From CAZBSE01 sp964561115 (GTDB lineage: Bacteria > Actinomycetota > Humimicrobiia > Humimicrobiales > Humimicrobiaceae), in assembly GCA_964561115.1 (NCBI GenBank), contig CAZLOE010000015.1, positions 1 to 26,639 on the forward strand: a DNA stretch of 26,639 nucleotides, given 5' to 3'. A program made the translations under genes and the position numbers. Shown here piece after piece: positions 1-8,189 of the stretch; within the stretch, counting starts at the first letter, position 1; each line of letters starts with the position of its first letter. The notes beneath the pieces are model-generated. The model saw nothing but the letters and a program-made list of their open reading frames with translations. It had not been told where the DNA came from and did no database searches.

Positions 1-203
1 TCACAGTAGAAATTTGGTTCTATTGTACAATCTTCATCTGTTCTAAACAATTTCTTTAAGATTTCTTTTTTCCTGTTATAATCGGAGGGATCTGTCATAT
101 TAAATTTATAACACAATTTTTTTGCATAATCCCTTTCTTTTGTAAGCTCTTCATCAGTTGCCAGGTACAATTTTCCTGACAGCATTTTTTCTTTTTCTGT
201 CAT
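1..203 (-). CDS. maa: Maltose/galactoside O-acetyltransferase, N-terminal part (cut by window edge)
   Basis: Reading the minus strand from an ATG at 203 gives 67 uninterrupted codons that run off the left edge, beginning MTEKEKMLSGKLY and ending near TIEPNFYC. This is the N-terminal maltose-acetyltransferase (Mac) domain of the Maa/LacA/NodL family, whose members characteristically start with EKEKM-x-x-G-x-LY and reach IEP-x-F-x-CDYG before the left-handed beta-helix. The family transfers acetyl groups from acetyl-CoA to the 6-hydroxyl of glucose, maltose or galactosides in the cytoplasm. The start lies 14 bp after the stop of the GH1 gene, so the two are probably co-transcribed. The hexapeptide-repeat catalytic part lies outside the window, so substrate cannot be judged. 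LacA and serine or virginiamycin acetyltransferase relatives are alternatives, but the Mac domain favours a sugar acetyltransferase. Confidence 0.82.
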   Translation of the reverse strand, partial: MTEKEKMLSGKLYLATDEELTKERDYAKKLCYKFNMTDPSDYNRKKEILKKLFRTDEDCTIEPNFYC

Positions 204-217
204 AATCTAACTCTAAA

Positions 218-1558
218 TTATTTTATAATCCTGGTCTTTATTAGGTCTCTATACCAGAGTGCGCTGTCCTTTAATATCCTCTCCTGGGTTTTATAATCCA
301 AATAAATAATCCCAAATCTCTTAGAATAGCCGTGTCCCCACTCAAAATTATCCATCAGTGACCATAGGAAATATCCTTTTATATCCGCTCCCTTCTGGTT
401 AAGAACCGCAATCTTTTTCAAATGATTTCTGAGATAATCTATACGTTTACCATCATGTACTTTCCCATCCTTAGACACCTTATCTTTAAACGCAGCACCA
501 TTTTCAGTGATATAAATGGGTATACTGGTATATTCCTCCCTCAACCTTAATATAAGTTTATATAGAGCCTCCGGCACTATCTCCCAGTCCATTTCTGTCC
601 TCTCAAAATTCCCATGGGTTTTTTTATATTCTAGTTCTGAATCAGGAGAATATTTTATCAATTCACGTGAATAATAATTTACTCCCAGAAAATCATTTTT
701 AACTGATATTTTCTCCATATCTCCGTCTTTCATAAAATCAAAATCGCCTATTAGTTTCTTAAATACCTCTTTCATATCTTCAGGATAATCAGCCTTAAAA
801 AGCGGTCTAAGAAACCATCTATTATACTGACCATCAAATACTGAAGATGCCTTTTTATCTTCTTCGGAGCCAGATACAGGATACGAGGGGATCAGATTAA
901 GTGCTATTCCGATTTCGCTGTTCTTAAATCTCAATTTTCTAAAATTCCTTACAGCAGAACCGTGGGACATTAAAATATGATGTGCGGTTGTAACAGCTTC
1001 CTTTAAATCCTTATGGCCTGGTGCATGAATACCTTCGTGATAACCAAAAAAAGAAGCGCAAAGTGGTTCATTATGAGTTATCCATAGTCTTACAGATTCA
1101 TTAAGCTCTTTAAATAACCTGGACGAATATTCTTCAAACCATTTAACTGAATCTCTATTTAACCACCCACCCATATTATAAGCCCATAACGGCAGATCCC
1201 AGTGATAAATGGTAATGACCGGTTTTATATTCCTTTTATTCAACTCATCTATCAGTCTCTTATAAAAATCCATTCCCTTAGGATTGTATCTACCTTTTTC
1301 AGGGAAAATCCTAGACCATGAAACCGAAAATCTATATGCCCCAGTTCCTATTTTTTCCATTAATTCTATATCTTCCTTATACCTGTGGTAATGACCACAT
1401 GCTACATCACCAGTATTTCCTCTATATGTTTTCCCGGGAGTTTTTGAAAAAATATCCCATATAGAAGGAGACCTGCCGTCTTCAGCTATAGCACCCTCAA
1501 TCTGATAGGATGATGTTGCAGTACCGAAAATAAAGTCTTTTTTAAAATCTTTAGTCAT
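218..1558 (-). CDS. GH1 family beta-glucosidase/beta-glycosidase
   Basis: A full-length 446-residue glycoside hydrolase family 1 enzyme, the usual size for single-domain GH1 proteins. The N-terminal signature FIFGTATSSYQIEGA is at 9-23. The acid/base glutamate is E164 in THNEP and the nucleophile is E352 in ITENG. The glycone-site motif NFEW at 404-407 has Glu406, typical of enzymes acting on non-phosphorylated glycosides and not of 6-phospho-beta-glucosidases. There is no signal peptide, so it should act in the cytoplasm on imported beta-glucosides such as cellobiose. The ATG is preceded by AAAGG about 8 bp upstream. The gene is followed after 14 bp by a sugar O-acetyltransferase and preceded, 210 bp away on the same strand, by a sugar-ABC ATPase, fitting a sugar-utilisation locus. 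The exact substrate (glucoside, galactoside or fucoside) is not resolved by sequence. Confidence 0.95.
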   Translation of the reverse strand: MTKDFKKDFIFGTATSSYQIEGAIAEDGRSPSIWDIFSKTPGKTYRGNTGDVACGHYHRYKEDIELMEKIGTGAYRFSVSWSRIFPEKGRYNPKGMDFYKRLIDELNKRNIKPVITIYHWDLPLWAYNMGGWLNRDSVKWFEEYSSRLFKELNESVRLWITHNEPLCASFFGYHEGIHAPGHKDLKEAVTTAHHILMSHGSAVRNFRKLRFKNSEIGIALNLIPSYPVSGSEEDKKASSVFDGQYNRWFLRPLFKADYPEDMKEVFKKLIGDFDFMKDGDMEKISVKNDFLGVNYYSRELIKYSPDSELEYKKTHGNFERTEMDWEIVPEALYKLILRLREEYTSIPIYITENGAAFKDKVSKDGKVHDGKRIDYLRNHLKKIAVLNQKGADIKGYFLWSLMDNFEWGHGYSKRFGIIYLDYKTQERILKDSALWYRDLIKTRIIK

Positions 1559-1768
1559 TCTATACCTTTATATTCACTTATGCTTTGGGTCCACTTTTAT
1601 ATATAAAACCTGATGTAAGTAAATGGTAGCTTTTTTTATGACAGATATTACTCTATATATAAAAATTCTATTGACGAATATTTCTATTTCAAATCGGAGG
1701 GATATCTGATTTAAGTTCTTTTTAGGCAAACAATAAAACCTTTGTTTTGCAAAGAGTTTAATAGTTAC

Positions 1769-2866
1769 TTACTTATAAACTTCTTCTGTCTCCTTATTAA
1801 ATAAATATAATTTTTCAATATCTACATGCAGTGTCGCTGTTTCACCGCTCTTATATTCAGATTTAGGATCGACTCTTGCTGTTATAAGTACCCCTTCTAT
1901 ATCAAGATATAAATAGATTTCTGCACCCATTGGCTCCCTGACCTCGATGTTTGCTTTAATGGTATTGCCTTTGTGGATATTTTGTACAAAACTACTATCT
2001 TCCAGATCTTCGGGTCTGATTCCCAGTACTATTTCTTTTCCAACAAGATTATTTTTATTTATTATTTTTTTAATCTTGTCAGTCGAATCAAGGTCAAATA
2101 CATTACTTTTAAAAGTCAATTTTTTAGTTACGGTGACATCTATAAAATTCATTGCAGGACTCCCAATAAAACCAGCTACAAACATATTATCAGGATTATC
2201 ATAAATCTCCTGAGGCTTGCCAGTTTGCTGTACTATTCCATCCTTTAGAAGTATTATTTTATCTGCCATAGTCATAGCTTCAGTCTGATCATGGGTCACA
2301 TATATTATAGTGGCATTAAGTCTCTTATGCAGTTTTGCAATCTCAGTTCTCATCTGAACTCTGAGTTTTGCATCCAGGTTGGACAGTGGTTCATCCATTA
2401 AAAATACTTTTGGATCTCTTACAATAGCTCTTCCTAAAGCGACTCTCTGTCTCTGTCCTCCGGAAAGCTGCTTGGGTCTTCTTTTAAGTAAGTCCTCTAT
2501 CTCTAATATTTTTGCTGCCTGCATGACTCTTTCTTTGATTTCATTTTTGGGCGTCTTTCGCAGTTTAAGCCCAAAGGCCATATTATCATATACATTGAAA
2601 TGAGGATAAAGAGCATAATTTTGAAAAACCATAGCTATGTCTCTGTCCTTGGGGGCGACTCCGTTAACTAATTTGTCACCAATATATATTTCACCTTTAG
2701 TTACTTCTTCCAGACCTGCTATCATACGAAGAGTCGTAGTCTTTCCACAGCCGGAAGGTCCTACCAATACTGCAAATTCCTTATCTTCTATTGTATCGTT
2801 TAAATTGTTTATAGCGACTACATCCTCAAACTTTTTAGTCAAATTTTTAAGAACAACTTTTGCCAT
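1769..2866 (-). CDS. Carbohydrate ABC transporter ATP-binding protein (MalK/UgpC/MsmX type)
   Basis: A 365-residue ABC ATPase of the CUT1 sugar-importer class. Walker A is GPSGCGKT (36-43), the Q-loop is Q82, the signature is LSGGQ (134-138), Walker B is VFLMDEP (154-160), followed by the D-loop SNLD, and the switch histidine is H192 in VTHDQ. Residues from about 235 form the TOBE-type C-terminal domain typical of MalK, UgpC and MsmX, including the IRPEDL motif. The protein powers sugar uptake on the cytoplasmic face of a permease pair. No permease or solute-binding gene is adjacent, so it may serve several importers in trans, as MsmX does in Bacillus. The ATG has a good ribosome site, GGGAG about 9 bp upstream. 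The flanking GH1 and acetyltransferase genes support a role with alpha- or beta-glucosides; the transported sugar is unknown. Confidence 0.93.
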   Translation of the reverse strand: MAKVVLKNLTKKFEDVVAINNLNDTIEDKEFAVLVGPSGCGKTTTLRMIAGLEEVTKGEIYIGDKLVNGVAPKDRDIAMVFQNYALYPHFNVYDNMAFGLKLRKTPKNEIKERVMQAAKILEIEDLLKRRPKQLSGGQRQRVALGRAIVRDPKVFLMDEPLSNLDAKLRVQMRTEIAKLHKRLNATIIYVTHDQTEAMTMADKIILLKDGIVQQTGKPQEIYDNPDNMFVAGFIGSPAMNFIDVTVTKKLTFKSNVFDLDSTDKIKKIINKNNLVGKEIVLGIRPEDLEDSSFVQNIHKGNTIKANIEVREPMGAEIYLYLDIEGVLITARVDPKSEYKSGETATLHVDIEKLYLFNKETEEVYK

Positions 2867-2932
2867 TTATTCTTCTCCCGTATATTAAATAATAATAGAC
2901 TATTAAATAATAAATTATAAAATAAAAAGAAA

Positions 2933-4039
2933 TTATTTTCTATACCCAGACGCATCTAAGATTTTAATAAAAGCATTTAAAAACTTTATATTAATCTCAG
3001 GCTGACCTACAGTAACTCTTATATGACCAGGTAAACCCAAATTCTTCCCCGGCCTTACTATAAATCCTCTTTTTAGCAGCTCCTCCACTACCGTATCGCA
3101 ATTTTTACCTGCATCAATCAATATAAAGTTCGCATATGATTTAATAAAACCAATTTTATTTCTTAAAAGAATTTTATAAAACCTGTTTTTCTCTTTATAT
3201 ATCTTTTCAACGACTTTTTTTATATATGATTCATTTTCCAGTGCTGTAACAGCAGCTTTCTGAGCCAGTGAATTTATATTAAAAGGAAGTCTTATTTTAT
3301 TCAGTACGGAAATAATCGAGCTATCAGATATACCATATCCTATTCTCAACCCGGCAAGCCCGTATATTTTTGAAAATGTCCTTAAAACAACGAGGTTTTT
3401 ATATCTATTTAAATATCTTAGTGTATCAACTTTCTCACTTTCAAGTACATATTCACTGTAAGCTTCATCTACTACCACAAGTACACCTCCACTGGTATTT
3501 TTAATAACATATTCAAACTCTTCCCGGCCGATATTGGAACCTGTCGGATTATGAGGATTGGTCAAAAATAATATTCTTGTCCCTTCGTTTACCGATTTTA
3601 CCATCCTTTTCACGTCCTGCCTGAATTCTTTTAAAGGTACCTTTATGGCTGATCCGCCGCTCTTTAAAGCAGATTTTTCATAAATCAGAAAAGTAGGATC
3701 TGCAATTACAGCATTTTCTTCAGGTCCTATAAAACCGTCACATATCATCTCTATGATCTGATCCGTGCCATTACCCATGACTATGGAATCAGTGCTTATC
3801 CCATACTTCTCGCCAAGTTTCTGCTTCACCTGCCTGCATGCGCTGTCGGGATAAAACTTAATATCTCCCAGGCTGCTGCAGATCTCCTTTAAAACTCTGG
3901 GATCGGGACCATACAGATTTTCATTAGAGGCTAACTTATAAACGTTCTTTAAATTATATTCCTTTTTTATTTCCTCTATGGTCCTGCCCGGAATGTATTC
4001 TGGTATCTGTGAAAGCCATTCTTTAATCTTTATACCCAT
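2933..4039 (-). CDS. hisC: Histidinol-phosphate aminotransferase HisC
   Basis: A PLP-dependent class I/II aminotransferase of 368 residues, the normal length for HisC. It converts imidazole-acetol phosphate and glutamate to histidinol phosphate in histidine biosynthesis. The HisC-type N-terminal motif is KLASNENLYGP (35-45). NPHNPTG is at 161-167, the PLP-ring aspartate is D191 in DEAY, and the Schiff-base lysine is K224 in TFSKIYGLAGLR. A C-terminal arginine in HIRVTVG fits the substrate carboxylate site. The gene follows hisD after 9 bp, and its ribosome site AAGGTG overlaps the hisD stop codon, indicating a translationally linked hisD-hisC pair. Some HisC-like enzymes act on aromatic amino acids or cobalamin precursors (CobD), but the hisD neighbour makes histidine synthesis the best call. 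Confidence 0.93.
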   Translation of the reverse strand: MGIKIKEWLSQIPEYIPGRTIEEIKKEYNLKNVYKLASNENLYGPDPRVLKEICSSLGDIKFYPDSACRQVKQKLGEKYGISTDSIVMGNGTDQIIEMICDGFIGPEENAVIADPTFLIYEKSALKSGGSAIKVPLKEFRQDVKRMVKSVNEGTRILFLTNPHNPTGSNIGREEFEYVIKNTSGGVLVVVDEAYSEYVLESEKVDTLRYLNRYKNLVVLRTFSKIYGLAGLRIGYGISDSSIISVLNKIRLPFNINSLAQKAAVTALENESYIKKVVEKIYKEKNRFYKILLRNKIGFIKSYANFILIDAGKNCDTVVEELLKRGFIVRPGKNLGLPGHIRVTVGQPEINIKFLNAFIKILDASGYRK

Positions 4040-4048
4040 CTTTTCACC

Positions 4049-5392
4049 TTATCTTTTTTTAAATCTGACCTTTATAGAATCTCCGTGAGCAAATAATTTT
4101 TCAAATCCGGATATAGTCTCAATAAATTCTTTTTCTTTCTTTAACGCATCTTTATCATAAAATGCAGTACTGCTCCTTTTTAAAAAATCATATACCCCTA
4201 ATGGGGATGCAAATCTTGCATTTCCCCCCGTGGGAATGACATGATTGGTACCTCCTATATAGTCACCAACTGCCACCGGGCAGTACCGGCCTATAAATAT
4301 TGCTCCCGCATTCTTTATCTTCTTTAAAACTTTTTTGGCATCCCCTGTCATTATTTCCAGGTGTTCCGGAGCTATCATATTACACACTCCGATGAGCCAA
4401 TCTTGGTTCTTATTGAAAATGATCCTGCAGTTGTTTTTAACCGAACTTAAAATCACTTTCAGGTTCAGCTTACTTCCATATTCACTTTTAAGTATTTCAA
4501 GTCGCCTGTATATCTCTTCGACAGCTCTTTTTGCCAAATTTAAACTGGTTGATAATAATATGCTCCTGGAATCCGGGTCATGCTCGGCCTGAGCGATAAG
4601 ATCGGCAGCAATAAATTCGGGACTGGCAGAATCGTCCGCCAGAATGGTGATATCACTTGGACCTGCAAGACTATCGATTCCAACATCTCCAAACACCTTC
4701 TTTTTAGCCACAGTCACATAAATATTCCCCGGACCTACGATCTTATCCACTTTTCTAATACTTTCTGTGCCGTAAGCCAGAACTGCTACTGCCTGTGCCC
4801 CTCCTATTTTATAAACCTCTCTGACTTTTAATTTTCCGCACAGATACAGTAAAACCTGATTCAGATTTCCGTCAGACTGAGGTGGCGTACATAGGACGAT
4901 TTCCCCTACACCTGCTATCAAAGCTGGTATCACAGTCATAAGCACGGAAGAAGGATATATGTATCTACCTCCGGGTATATATATACCCACTCTTTCCAGA
5001 GGACGCAAAATCTGTCCCATTTCCTTGCCCTTTTCAGATCTTATGGTCCAGGAACCTGCTTCTCTTTTAAACTGGGCAGTATGATACTTAGTTATATTTT
5101 TACAACTTACTTTCAGTGCCTCGACCAGACCGGGAGAACTGCTTTTAACATCTTTAAAGGCAGACTTTATCTCACCATCTTTTACTTTAACATCTTCAAT
5201 GCTTTCATCTTTAAAGCGGTCAAATTGCCTGCATAGGTCTATTACGGCCCTGTCTCCCCCTGATCTTACTTTATTTATTATTTTACTGACCGTTTTATCT
5301 ACGGAATCGGGTATCTTTAACATAGGACTTATCAGAGTATCTATTTCTTCATATTTTTCAGGCTTTTCTATTTTTAAAAAATTATAATTCAT
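4049..5392 (-). CDS. hisD: Histidinol dehydrogenase HisD
   Basis: A 447-residue zinc-dependent histidinol dehydrogenase that oxidises L-histidinol to L-histidine with two NAD+, the last step of histidine biosynthesis. By alignment from memory with E. coli HisD, the zinc ligands are Q268, H271, D377 and H436, the catalytic pair is E343-H344 in APEHLEI, and H384 lies in GTNHVIPTGG. The signatures GPGNIYV (220-226) and GIDSLAGPSDITI (238-250) are intact. The ATG is preceded by AAAGG about 11 bp upstream, and a good sigma-70-like promoter lies at 5429-5457. hisD is first in a two-gene unit with hisC. The other his genes are not in this window, so the pathway genes appear to be dispersed. Confidence 0.96.
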   Translation of the reverse strand: MNYNFLKIEKPEKYEEIDTLISPMLKIPDSVDKTVSKIINKVRSGGDRAVIDLCRQFDRFKDESIEDVKVKDGEIKSAFKDVKSSSPGLVEALKVSCKNITKYHTAQFKREAGSWTIRSEKGKEMGQILRPLERVGIYIPGGRYIYPSSVLMTVIPALIAGVGEIVLCTPPQSDGNLNQVLLYLCGKLKVREVYKIGGAQAVAVLAYGTESIRKVDKIVGPGNIYVTVAKKKVFGDVGIDSLAGPSDITILADDSASPEFIAADLIAQAEHDPDSRSILLSTSLNLAKRAVEEIYRRLEILKSEYGSKLNLKVILSSVKNNCRIIFNKNQDWLIGVCNMIAPEHLEIMTGDAKKVLKKIKNAGAIFIGRYCPVAVGDYIGGTNHVIPTGGNARFASPLGVYDFLKRSSTAFYDKDALKKEKEFIETISGFEKLFAHGDSIKVRFKKR

Positions 5393-5404
5393 ATAAAAAG
5401 ACCT

Positions 5405-5433
5405 TTGATACTTTTAAATGTTTTTATTAATAT
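5405..5433 (+). promoter_or_regulatory. Candidate promoter for queH
   Basis: On the plus strand TTGATA (5405-5410) is followed after 17 bp by TAATAT (5428-5433), leaving a leader of about 40 bases to the queH ATG at 5482. It overlaps the candidate hisD promoter on the other strand, so the two transcription units may compete for polymerase. The AT-rich background makes chance matches common. Confidence 0.3.
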
Positions 5434-5457
5434 ACCTAAAGAAAATAAAATTAGCAA
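5429..5457 (-). promoter_or_regulatory. Candidate promoter for hisD-hisC
   Basis: Reading the minus strand, TTGCTA (5457-5452) is followed after exactly 17 bp by TATATT (5434-5429), about 30 bases upstream of the expected ribosome site and ATG of hisD (5392). Spacing and position suit a sigma-70-type promoter. No T-box, attenuator or other leader element is visible in the short 5' region. Confidence 0.42.
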
Positions 5458-5481
5458 AATAAAACTAACATTATAGAAAAA

Positions 5482-6033
5482 ATGCAAAAATATTCAAATT
5501 CAAAACCGGCAATCCTTCTTCATGTCTGCTGCGGTACCTGTGCACTTTACCCTTATTTTAAGCTAAAAAAAGACTTTGATATTACTTTTTTCTATTATAA
5601 TCCTAATATATACCCAAAAAAAGAATATATCCGCAGACTTGATGATGTAAGGACGATCTCCAAAAAATATTTCATCCCTCTTATAACCGGAAGATATGAG
5701 ATAAGAAAATGGTTCAGATTGACTAAAGGACTTAAAGATGAACCGGAAGGTGGTAAAAGATGTGATCTATGTTTCAGAATACGTTTAAATAAAACAGCTG
5801 AACTGGCAAAAAAACTGGGAACTGGTTTATTTGGAACAACTCTTACCGTAAGCCCTCATAAAAATCACCATATTATTAACTCTATAGGATCAGAAGTCGC
5901 AGCTTCCCTGGGAATCGATTTCTACCAGTCCAATTTTAAGAAAAATGATGGTTTTAAGAAGACTATGGAGATGAGTAAAAAATTGCAGCTTTACAGGCAG
6001 AATTACTGCGGTTGCATATACAGCATGAGATAA
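5482..6033 (+). CDS. queH: Epoxyqueuosine reductase QueH
   Basis: A 183-residue protein of the QueH (former DUF208) family, the iron-sulfur enzyme that reduces epoxyqueuosine to queuosine in the tRNA wobble position as an alternative to cobalamin-dependent QueG. The diagnostic cysteines are present: HVCCGTC with C16, C17 and C20 near the N-terminus, RCDLCFRIRL with C94 and C97, and YCGC with C176 and C178 near the C-terminus. Length matches the family. The gene stands alone on the plus strand between hisD (divergent) and lgt (convergent, 14 bp away). No strong Shine-Dalgarno sequence precedes the ATG, which is nevertheless the only sensible start before the conserved PAILLHVCCG block. No other queuosine gene is nearby. 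Confidence 0.93.
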   Translation: MQKYSNSKPAILLHVCCGTCALYPYFKLKKDFDITFFYYNPNIYPKKEYIRRLDDVRTISKKYFIPLITGRYEIRKWFRLTKGLKDEPEGGKRCDLCFRIRLNKTAELAKKLGTGLFGTTLTVSPHKNHHIINSIGSEVAASLGIDFYQSNFKKNDGFKKTMEMSKKLQLYRQNYCGCIYSMR

Positions 6034-6047
6034 GAAAAAAGTCTTTT

Positions 6048-6863
6048 TTATTTATCAGAGTTTTCTTCCAGCTGCTTATTTTCTCTGAACTTTTTTATTA
6101 CATAATTTGCTATTATAATCGCAGCTATTATAGTGACCAGATTTATTATATACACCACCTTGACCGGCCCCCAATAAGTGCTGTCAATGCGGTAATATTC
6201 TATAAATGTCCTGTAAATCGAATATATTCCCAGATACATCGCCAGTATTAATCCATAAGGTATTCTACCCGGTCTATTTTTATAGTACCTGTGCATTAAT
6301 ACAAGAAGACCAAACAATAAAAAATTGCCTATTGACTCATATAAAAATGTGGGATGAAAATATTCATAACTGGCATAATCATAAGGCCTGTTAGCATGTT
6401 CTATATAAATCGCCCAGGGAAGACTGGTGGGTCTTCCAAAAGCTTCCTGATTTATAAAGTTACCCCACCTTCCTATTGCCTGCCCCAGTACCAAACCGGG
6501 TACATAAATATCAGCCCATAACCAGAAATTAAGTCTTCTTACCCTGCAGAATATAATAAGAGCTATGATCCCTCCTAGTATAGCTCCCTGAATAGCAAGT
6601 CCGCCTCTTCTGAATGCAAAAATATAAATCGGATTTTCAAAATAAAAAGACAAATTTGCTGCAATATGAACCAGCCTGGCACCAAGAACCGAAAATACTA
6701 CTGCTATAAGCGCGAAGTTTAATACCTCTTCCTGCCTCTGGTTTCTATACCTGGCTATAAAATAAGCTACAGTAAAACCTATTACAAGACCTAAAGCTGT
6801 TATTATACCGTACCATCTGATCTCCAAACCAAATATACTAAAAGCAACCGGATCTATAGACAA
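6048..6863 (-). CDS. lgt: Prolipoprotein diacylglyceryl transferase Lgt
   Basis: A 271-residue, multi-pass membrane enzyme that transfers diacylglycerol from phosphatidylglycerol to the lipobox cysteine of prelipoproteins. The Lgt signature GRWGNFINQEAFG is at 131-143, HPTFLYES at 170-177, and RTFIEYYRIDS near 218-228 carries the conserved arginines. About seven hydrophobic segments are visible. The first codon is TTG at 6863: AAAGGAGG sits 5 bp upstream, while the nearby ATG at 6868 is out of frame and meets a stop at once. One oddity is that the segment GGLAIQGAILGG has Gln92 where E. coli Lgt has the essential His103. The gene lies alone, 90 bp upstream of ccdA's stop and convergent with queH. 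A nearby substrate is the TlpA-like lipoprotein encoded at 7689-8189. Confidence 0.95.
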   Translation of the reverse strand: MSIDPVAFSIFGLEIRWYGIITALGLVIGFTVAYFIARYRNQRQEEVLNFALIAVVFSVLGARLVHIAANLSFYFENPIYIFAFRRGGLAIQGAILGGIIALIIFCRVRRLNFWLWADIYVPGLVLGQAIGRWGNFINQEAFGRPTSLPWAIYIEHANRPYDYASYEYFHPTFLYESIGNFLLFGLLVLMHRYYKNRPGRIPYGLILAMYLGIYSIYRTFIEYYRIDSTYWGPVKVVYIINLVTIIAAIIIANYVIKKFRENKQLEENSDK

Positions 6864-6876
6864 GACATCCTCCTTT
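6864..6876 (-). promoter_or_regulatory. Ribosome binding site fixing the TTG start of lgt
   Basis: AAAGGAGG occupies 6876-6869 on the minus strand, 5 bp before the TTG at 6863. It excludes the overlapping ATG at 6868, which is out of frame and would terminate after four codons. Confidence 0.85.
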
Positions 6877-6953
6877 AAATCAAATTAGTACTGTCTTTAT
6901 AGATAAAATTATAAATATCTTAGATTTTAACATAAATCAAAACAAATATTTAT

Positions 6954-7688
6954 TTAAAAATTAAGTTTATTTAAAAAGGGCAGATATCTGGATAAAAAAC
7001 CTATGACCGTACTCATAGAATCCGTAACAAAGATTATTCCTAAAGCCACCAGAAATATGCCTGAGATTATAGATATTATATTAAGATGCCGGTTTATTTT
7101 TTTCAAAAATTTGGAAAAGAAACTTATAAATATGCTGGCAAATATGAATGGTAGTCCAAGCCCGAGTGAAAAGACTGCAAGAAGTATGATACCCTGAAGC
7201 AGGGTATCAAGCTGACTGGCCATAAGTAAAATTCCCGACAGGATCATGCCCACACATGGGACCCATCCAAATGAAAAAATCACTCCTATAATAAAAGAGC
7301 CCAGATAGCCGGTCTTTAAGGAAGAAGGGGCACTGAATCTTTTTTCAATATTTAAAAAACGGATCTTAAAAAGGCCCGTATACTGAAGTCCGAAGATTAT
7401 CAGAATGACCCCGCCGATTCTTATAATAATACTGGAATAATTCTGCAGCGCCTGTCCTATTATAGTAGCAGTGGAACCCAGTATTATAAAAACTATGGAA
7501 AATCCCAGCACGAAGAGTATGCTGTTTAAAAACAAGTAAAGTCTTTCAGAAATTTTTATATCATCACTTCTGTAGATCGCCCTATTTGACATAAGGCTTA
7601 TATAAACCGGAACAAGAGGCAAAATGCAGGGAGAGATAAATGCCAGCAGCCCTGCTATAAAAGCAGATAGTAAACCAATCTCTAACAT
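6954..7688 (-). CDS. ccdA: Cytochrome c biogenesis/thiol-disulfide transporter CcdA (DsbD membrane-domain family)
   Basis: A 244-residue integral membrane protein with six predicted transmembrane helices, matching CcdA, the stand-alone version of the DsbD central domain. It carries electrons across the membrane by thiol-disulfide exchange, normally from cytosolic thioredoxin to an extracytoplasmic thioredoxin-like partner. The two membrane-embedded redox cysteines are C21 in AFISPCILPLVP and C145 in FGWVPCVGMIL, the canonical pair. The start codon follows the stop of the upstream tlpA-like gene with no gap (TAAATG), so the two proteins are almost certainly made together and work as a pair. 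It is the last gene of the korA-korB-flavoprotein-tlpA-ccdA run. No cytochrome c maturation genes are nearby, so a role in cytochrome c assembly is not supported here. Confidence 0.94.
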   Translation of the reverse strand: MLEIGLLSAFIAGLLAFISPCILPLVPVYISLMSNRAIYRSDDIKISERLYLFLNSILFVLGFSIVFIILGSTATIIGQALQNYSSIIIRIGGVILIIFGLQYTGLFKIRFLNIEKRFSAPSSLKTGYLGSFIIGVIFSFGWVPCVGMILSGILLMASQLDTLLQGIILLAVFSLGLGLPFIFASIFISFFSKFLKKINRHLNIISIISGIFLVALGIIFVTDSMSTVIGFLSRYLPFLNKLNF

Positions 7689-8189
7689 TTACAATACATC
7701 TTCTATAATATTTACTAATTGCGCTCTTGACATCATACCGACATTTTTATAAATAATCTGACCTTCCCTATCGATCATATAAGTAGTGGGAATAGCAGTA
7801 ATATCATATTTACCCATAACACCTGCATCATCAACTAAAATAGTATAGTTTATATCGTATTGCAGAACAAAATTTCTTAAAGTATGTGTATCTTCATTTG
7901 ATATTCCCAGGAATTGGATATCTTCATTCTTATATTTATCAAATACATCAATAAAATCAGGAATCTCTTGCCTGCAGGGAGGACACCACGTAGCCCAGAA
8001 ATTAAGTATCACAATCTTGCCTTTATAGTCCGACAGCGATACCTCACTGCCGCTCAGATCCTTAAGCGTAAAGTCAATACTGCTGCTGCCGCTTTTTGGG
8101 CTTCCACCTGATAATAACCCGCATCCCATAAATATAGTAAGACTAATAATCATTAAAATAATTATGGCAATTAATAAACATTTTTTCAT
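7689..8189 (-). CDS. TlpA/ResA-like thiol-disulfide oxidoreductase lipoprotein
   Basis: A 166-residue secreted thioredoxin-fold protein. Residues 1-22 form a signal peptide (MKK, then a hydrophobic core) ending FMGC, so C23 is the likely lipidated cysteine; F20 at the -3 position is a weak lipobox fit. A Gly/Ser-rich linker leads to the AhpC-TSA/Redoxin domain, with the active site WCPPC at 68-72 and cis-proline P134 in TAIPTTYMID, both hallmarks of TlpA and ResA. It should sit on the outer face of the membrane and reduce protein disulfides using electrons from CcdA, encoded directly after it. Its ATG overlaps the stop of the upstream flavoprotein gene (ATGA), a sign of translational coupling. 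The target proteins are unknown. Confidence 0.92.
   Translation of the reverse strand: MKKCLLIAIIILMIISLTIFMGCGLLSGGSPKSGSSSIDFTLKDLSGSEVSLSDYKGKIVILNFWATWCPPCRQEIPDFIDVFDKYKNEDIQFLGISNEDTHTLRNFVLQYDINYTILVDDAGVMGKYDITAIPTTYMIDREGQIIYKNVGMMSRAQLVNIIEDVL

Noticed and set aside
1741..1768. Possible terminator after the sugar-ABC ATPase gene
   Set aside because: CTTTG and CAAAG can pair, but the stem is weak and no T-tract follows on the minus strand.
2885..2915. TAATAG-A-CTATTA palindrome upstream of the ABC ATPase gene as a sugar-regulator operator
   Set aside because: The region is nearly pure A/T, so short palindromes are expected by chance and no match to LacI or MalR-type operators is visible.
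6029..6057. Bidirectional terminator between queH and lgt
   Set aside because: Only A/T runs pair (AAAAAA with TTTTTT), partly within coding sequence; there is no GC-rich stem.
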